DNA of 64,000 nt, taken from contig CAZYHZ010000012.1 in the NCBI GenBank assembly GCA_964647625.1, forward strand, positions 22,571 to 86,570, read 5' to 3'. The translations under genes and the position numbers were made by a program. Under the pieces are notes generated by a model that was not told the DNA's origin, made no database searches, and worked only from the letters and a program-made list of their open reading frames with translations. The stretch is from DASRJG01 sp964647625. Lineage in GTDB: Bacteria; Acidobacteriota; Polarisedimenticolia; Polarisedimenticolales; DASRJG01. The stretch's first letter is position 1, and the number at the start of each line of letters is the position of its first letter. Shown here in pieces: positions 61,571 through 64,000 of the stretch.

Positions 61571-62115
61571 CGCGTCACTCCCATCGACAGGATCGCCTGC
61601 GGCGATCCGAACACGGTTTCCTTCGGGATGTTCGAGTCATACTGCATCGTCTGGCCGTCCCGGGCGTGGAACCCGAGGACGTAGTGGCCCGCGTCCACGC
61701 GGCGGTAGTCGTAGGAGACTTGAGGGAGGTCCATGTCCTCGATCGTCGTCGGGGTCACGCCACCGTGCGCGCGGCGGTACATGTCGACCTTCGCGACGCC
61801 CAGGTAGAGCGCCTGCTTGACCTGGAACGGCGTCGGCGGCGGAAGCGGCGCCGGCCCGCTCGTCATGCGCATCACGTTCCAGGCCGTCAGACCGACGAAG
61901 GCCGCGCACAGAGCGAACGCCGCGGGCTTGACCCACGGCTTGGCGGCTTTCTTCGGCTTGCCGGTCGTGACGATGATCGTCGAGCGGGCGGGGTCCACGC
62001 CGTCCCTGATGAGGTAGGCGTCATCCGGCGCCCCCGGCTGTGCCGGCACATCCTCGTCGACCTCGGGCGCGGGAACGTCCGGGTCGATCAAATCGTGCTG
62101 TGTCTGAAAGTTCAT
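61567..62115 (-). CDS. Single-TM protein of unknown function coupled to the pilin gene
   Basis: A 182-residue bitopic protein. The cytosolic N-terminus is acidic and Pro-rich (LIDPDVPAPEVDEDVPAQPG), then one membrane helix (PAAFALCAAFVGLTAWNVM) and an extracytoplasmic C-terminal domain (KVDMYRRAHGGVTPTTIEDM). The ATG at 62115 has GGAGAG about seven bases upstream; GTG at 62121 is too close to that site. It overlaps the pilin start, so the products probably work in the same pilus- or secretion-related assembly. No family recognised. Confidence 0.78.
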   Translation of the reverse strand: MNFQTQHDLIDPDVPAPEVDEDVPAQPGAPDDAYLIRDGVDPARSTIIVTTGKPKKAAKPWVKPAAFALCAAFVGLTAWNVMRMTSGPAPLPPPTPFQVKQALYLGVAKVDMYRRAHGGVTPTTIEDMDLPQVSYDYRRVDAGHYVLGFHARDGQTMQYDSNIPKETVFGSPQAILSMGVTR

Positions 62116-62225
62116 CCCCACTCTCCGTTGACGTACGGCCCCGGGCGAATATTGGGACCGGTCAACGGATCGTCAAGTCGAGGACGAGCTCCGAGGCCGC
62201 CGATTACGAATTCGTACGCCGCGGG

Positions 62226-64000
62226 CTACTTCAGGAACAGCATCTCCCGGTAGGTCGGCAGCGGCCAGATATCGTGGGGGACCAGCATCTCGAGCCGGTC
62301 TCCCGTCTCTCGGAGCTGGGCCATCGCGGGAACCACCTTGTCGCGATAGTGCTTTGCGTGCGATTCCGCGGAGCCCTCCGCGGCGTGATCGAGAGCGTGC
62401 TGCAAGGCGATCGTCCGCCGCCGCAGCTCGCACGTGAGGCCGCAGACCTCGTCGAGCAGCTTGCGCCCTTCGGTGCAATCCACGCCGGCCGTCTTCGTCG
62501 CCGCCACCGACTCCGCGACCCTCTTCTGGTATTCGAGCGCGGAGGGGAGGATGTACCGGTTGGCCATGTGGGTCATCGACTGACCCTCGATGTTGACGAC
62601 CTTGTTGTACTGCTCGACCGCGACCTCGAAGCGGGCGCGGACCTCGCGCTCGTTCAGGACCTTGTACTTCTCGAAGGTCTTCAAGACCTCGGGCTTCACC
62701 AGCTCGGTCAAGGCGTCGACGGTGTTCCGGTGGTTGAGCAGGCCGCGGCGCGCCGCTTCGTCCTGCCACTCCTGCGCGTAGCCGTTGCCGTTGAAGATGA
62801 TGCGCTTGTGCTCCTTGATGAGGCGCGTCAGCAGCTTGCTGACCGCGTCTTCGAGCTTTTCGCCGCCGCGCACCGCGTTTTCGAGCTCGGTCGCGATGAC
62901 GTCGAGCGACTCGGCGACCGCGATGTTGAGACAGATGTTCGGAAACGCGATCGACTGCGACGAGCCGACCGCGCGGAACTCGAACTTGTTGCCCGTGAAG
63001 GCGAACGGCGAGGTCCGGTTGCGGTCGCCCGCGTCGCGGGGGAGCTGCGGAAGCACGGACACGCCGGTGTGAAGGATCCCGCCCTGCTTGGTGCCGGTCG
63101 CCCCGCCGCGCTCGATCTGCTCGAAGATGTCCGTGAGCATGTCGCCCAGGAAGATCGAGATGATCGCCGGCGGCGCTTCGTTGGCGCCCAGCCGGTGGTC
63201 GTTGCCGGCGAAGGCGATCGACATGCGGAGCAAGCCCTGGAACCTGTCGACCGCACGCAGGACCGCCGAGCAGAAGACCAGGAACTGGATGTTGTCGTGC
63301 GGCGTCTCGCCGGGGTTCAGGAGGTTGTTGCCCTCGTCGTCGGACATCGACCAGTTGAGGTGCTTGCCCGAGCCGTTGACGCCGGCGAACGGTTTTTCGT
63401 GGAGGAGGCACGCCATGCCGTACTTCGGCGCGACGCGTTTCATGACCTCCATCATCATCATTTGATGGTCGGTCGCGACGTTCGCGTTCTCGAAGATCGG
63501 CGCGACCTCGTACTGGCTCGGCGCGACCTCGTTGTGCCGGGTCTTCACGGGGACGCCGACCTTGTACAGCTGCTGCTCGACCTCCATCATGAAGGCCAGG
63601 ACGCGCTCGGGGATGTGGCCGAAGTACTGGTCTTCCATCTCCTGACCCTTGGGCGGCTTCGCTCCGAACAGCGTGCGGCCGGCGAGCGTCAGGTCGGGGC
63701 GCGCGAAGAAGAAGTGCCGGTCGATCAGGAAGTACTCCTGCTCGGGGCCGCAGGTGGTCACGACGCGCTCGGCCTTCGAGCCGAACAGCCGCAGGATGCG
63801 CACCGCCTGCGTCGAGAGCGCCTCCATCGAGCGCAGGAGCGGCGTCTTCTTGTCGAGCGCCTCTCCGGTCCAGCTCACGAACGCGGTCGGGATGACGAGC
63901 GTCGCCCCGTTCGGGCTTTCGAGGAGCCACGGCGGCGACGTCGGGTCCCACGCGGTGTAGCCGCGCGCCTCGAACGTCGAGCGCATGCCGCCGGACGGGA
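62226..64000 (-). CDS. glnN: Glutamine synthetase type III, 5' end outside window
   Basis: At least 590 residues of a GSIII-type glutamine synthetase, which joins ammonia to glutamate using ATP. Characteristic stretches: GPEQEYFLIDRHFFFARPDL, KTRHNEVAPSQYEVAPIFEN, EKPFAGVNGSGKHLNWSMSD, LRMSIAFAGNDHRLGANEAP and PAIISIFLG, RNRTSPFAFTGNKFEFRAVG and the long C-terminal helical region ending EMLFLK. The frame is open to base 64000 (preceding codons encode PSGG before MRSTFEARGYTAWDPTSPPW), so the N-terminus lies beyond the window. A shorter gene from the ATG at 63986 is therefore not real. Confidence 0.96.
   Translation of the reverse strand, partial: PSGGMRSTFEARGYTAWDPTSPPWLLESPNGATLVIPTAFVSWTGEALDKKTPLLRSMEALSTQAVRILRLFGSKAERVVTTCGPEQEYFLIDRHFFFARPDLTLAGRTLFGAKPPKGQEMEDQYFGHIPERVLAFMMEVEQQLYKVGVPVKTRHNEVAPSQYEVAPIFENANVATDHQMMMMEVMKRVAPKYGMACLLHEKPFAGVNGSGKHLNWSMSDDEGNNLLNPGETPHDNIQFLVFCSAVLRAVDRFQGLLRMSIAFAGNDHRLGANEAPPAIISIFLGDMLTDIFEQIERGGATGTKQGGILHTGVSVLPQLPRDAGDRNRTSPFAFTGNKFEFRAVGSSQSIAFPNICLNIAVAESLDVIATELENAVRGGEKLEDAVSKLLTRLIKEHKRIIFNGNGYAQEWQDEAARRGLLNHRNTVDALTELVKPEVLKTFEKYKVLNEREVRARFEVAVEQYNKVVNIEGQSMTHMANRYILPSALEYQKRVAESVAATKTAGVDCTEGRKLLDEVCGLTCELRRRTIALQHALDHAAEGSAESHAKHYRDKVVPAMAQLRETGDRLEMLVPHDIWPLPTYREMLFLK

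Overview
The window is GC-rich, densely coding bacterial DNA. Two features point to Acidobacteriota, possibly a Thermoanaerobaculia- or Vicinamibacteria-like lineage: a VWFA-related protein of the kind expanded in that phylum (55022-57163), and two giant secreted proteins built from TAVWTGTEMIVWGG-type Kelch units. The taxonomic assignment is inference. I found no rRNA, tRNA, CRISPR array or intact insertion sequence.

Layout. 1-2 kb: ECF sigma factor, VOC and YCII genes in one minus-strand unit. 2.2-5.7 kb: a porin-cytochrome cassette for electron transfer across the outer membrane (decaheme MtrA/DmsE-like, MtrB/PioB-like barrel, monoheme cytochrome c). 5.7-7.9 kb: arsenic genes (VOC, arsC, arsR, arsM). 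7.9-13.5 kb: a 1.9-thousand-residue secreted Kelch and Cys-rich repeat protein; its paralog lies at 50.0-53.6 kb. 13.7-18.3 kb: monooxygenase, GlxA-type regulator, small secreted protein, an XRE-TPR regulator facing a complete small transcription unit for a 41-residue Cys-rich peptide, and a DUF2252 gene.

18.4-40.4 kb is an accessory island that looks like biological-conflict (immunity or cell-suicide) machinery. It carries a membrane-anchored type I periplasmic-binding-fold protein; TIR plus KGGVGR ParA-like ATPase with HEAT repeats plus a DUF4231/SLATT-like membrane protein; a trypsin / zinc-dependent phospholipase C-S1/P1 nuclease fusion followed by an unknown gene, an MfnB-like TIM-barrel enzyme and a nucleoside-deoxyribosyltransferase-like protein; a broken lytic transglycosylase followed by a pseudo-protease / endonuclease / TPR / trypsin giant; a TIR-TM-TPR protein; a SLOG-like protein coupled to a deoxyribosyltransferase-like TPR protein; a decayed WD40 gene; a DUF4062-HEAT protein; an exported arginine-deiminase-fold enzyme; and a 58-residue basic protein. 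These fall into several adjacent units that combine nucleotide- or ligand-sensing folds with proteases, nucleases or membrane effectors. This is the most likely place for an undescribed system.

40.4-64 kb returns to housekeeping and metabolic genes: RidA, aldehyde dehydrogenase and SDR (a 2-aminomuconate-type degradation module), methyltransferase, HExxH peptidase, dicarboxylate symporter, sigma factor with an antisense-overlapping tail, Mn-type superoxide dismutase, D-threonine-aldolase family enzyme, a selenoprotein SelD with an in-frame UGA, VWFA-related protein, FAD oxidoreductase, SCP2-like protein, MscS channel, sialidase-like lipoprotein, a pilin-like pair, and a 5'-truncated type III glutamine synthetase.
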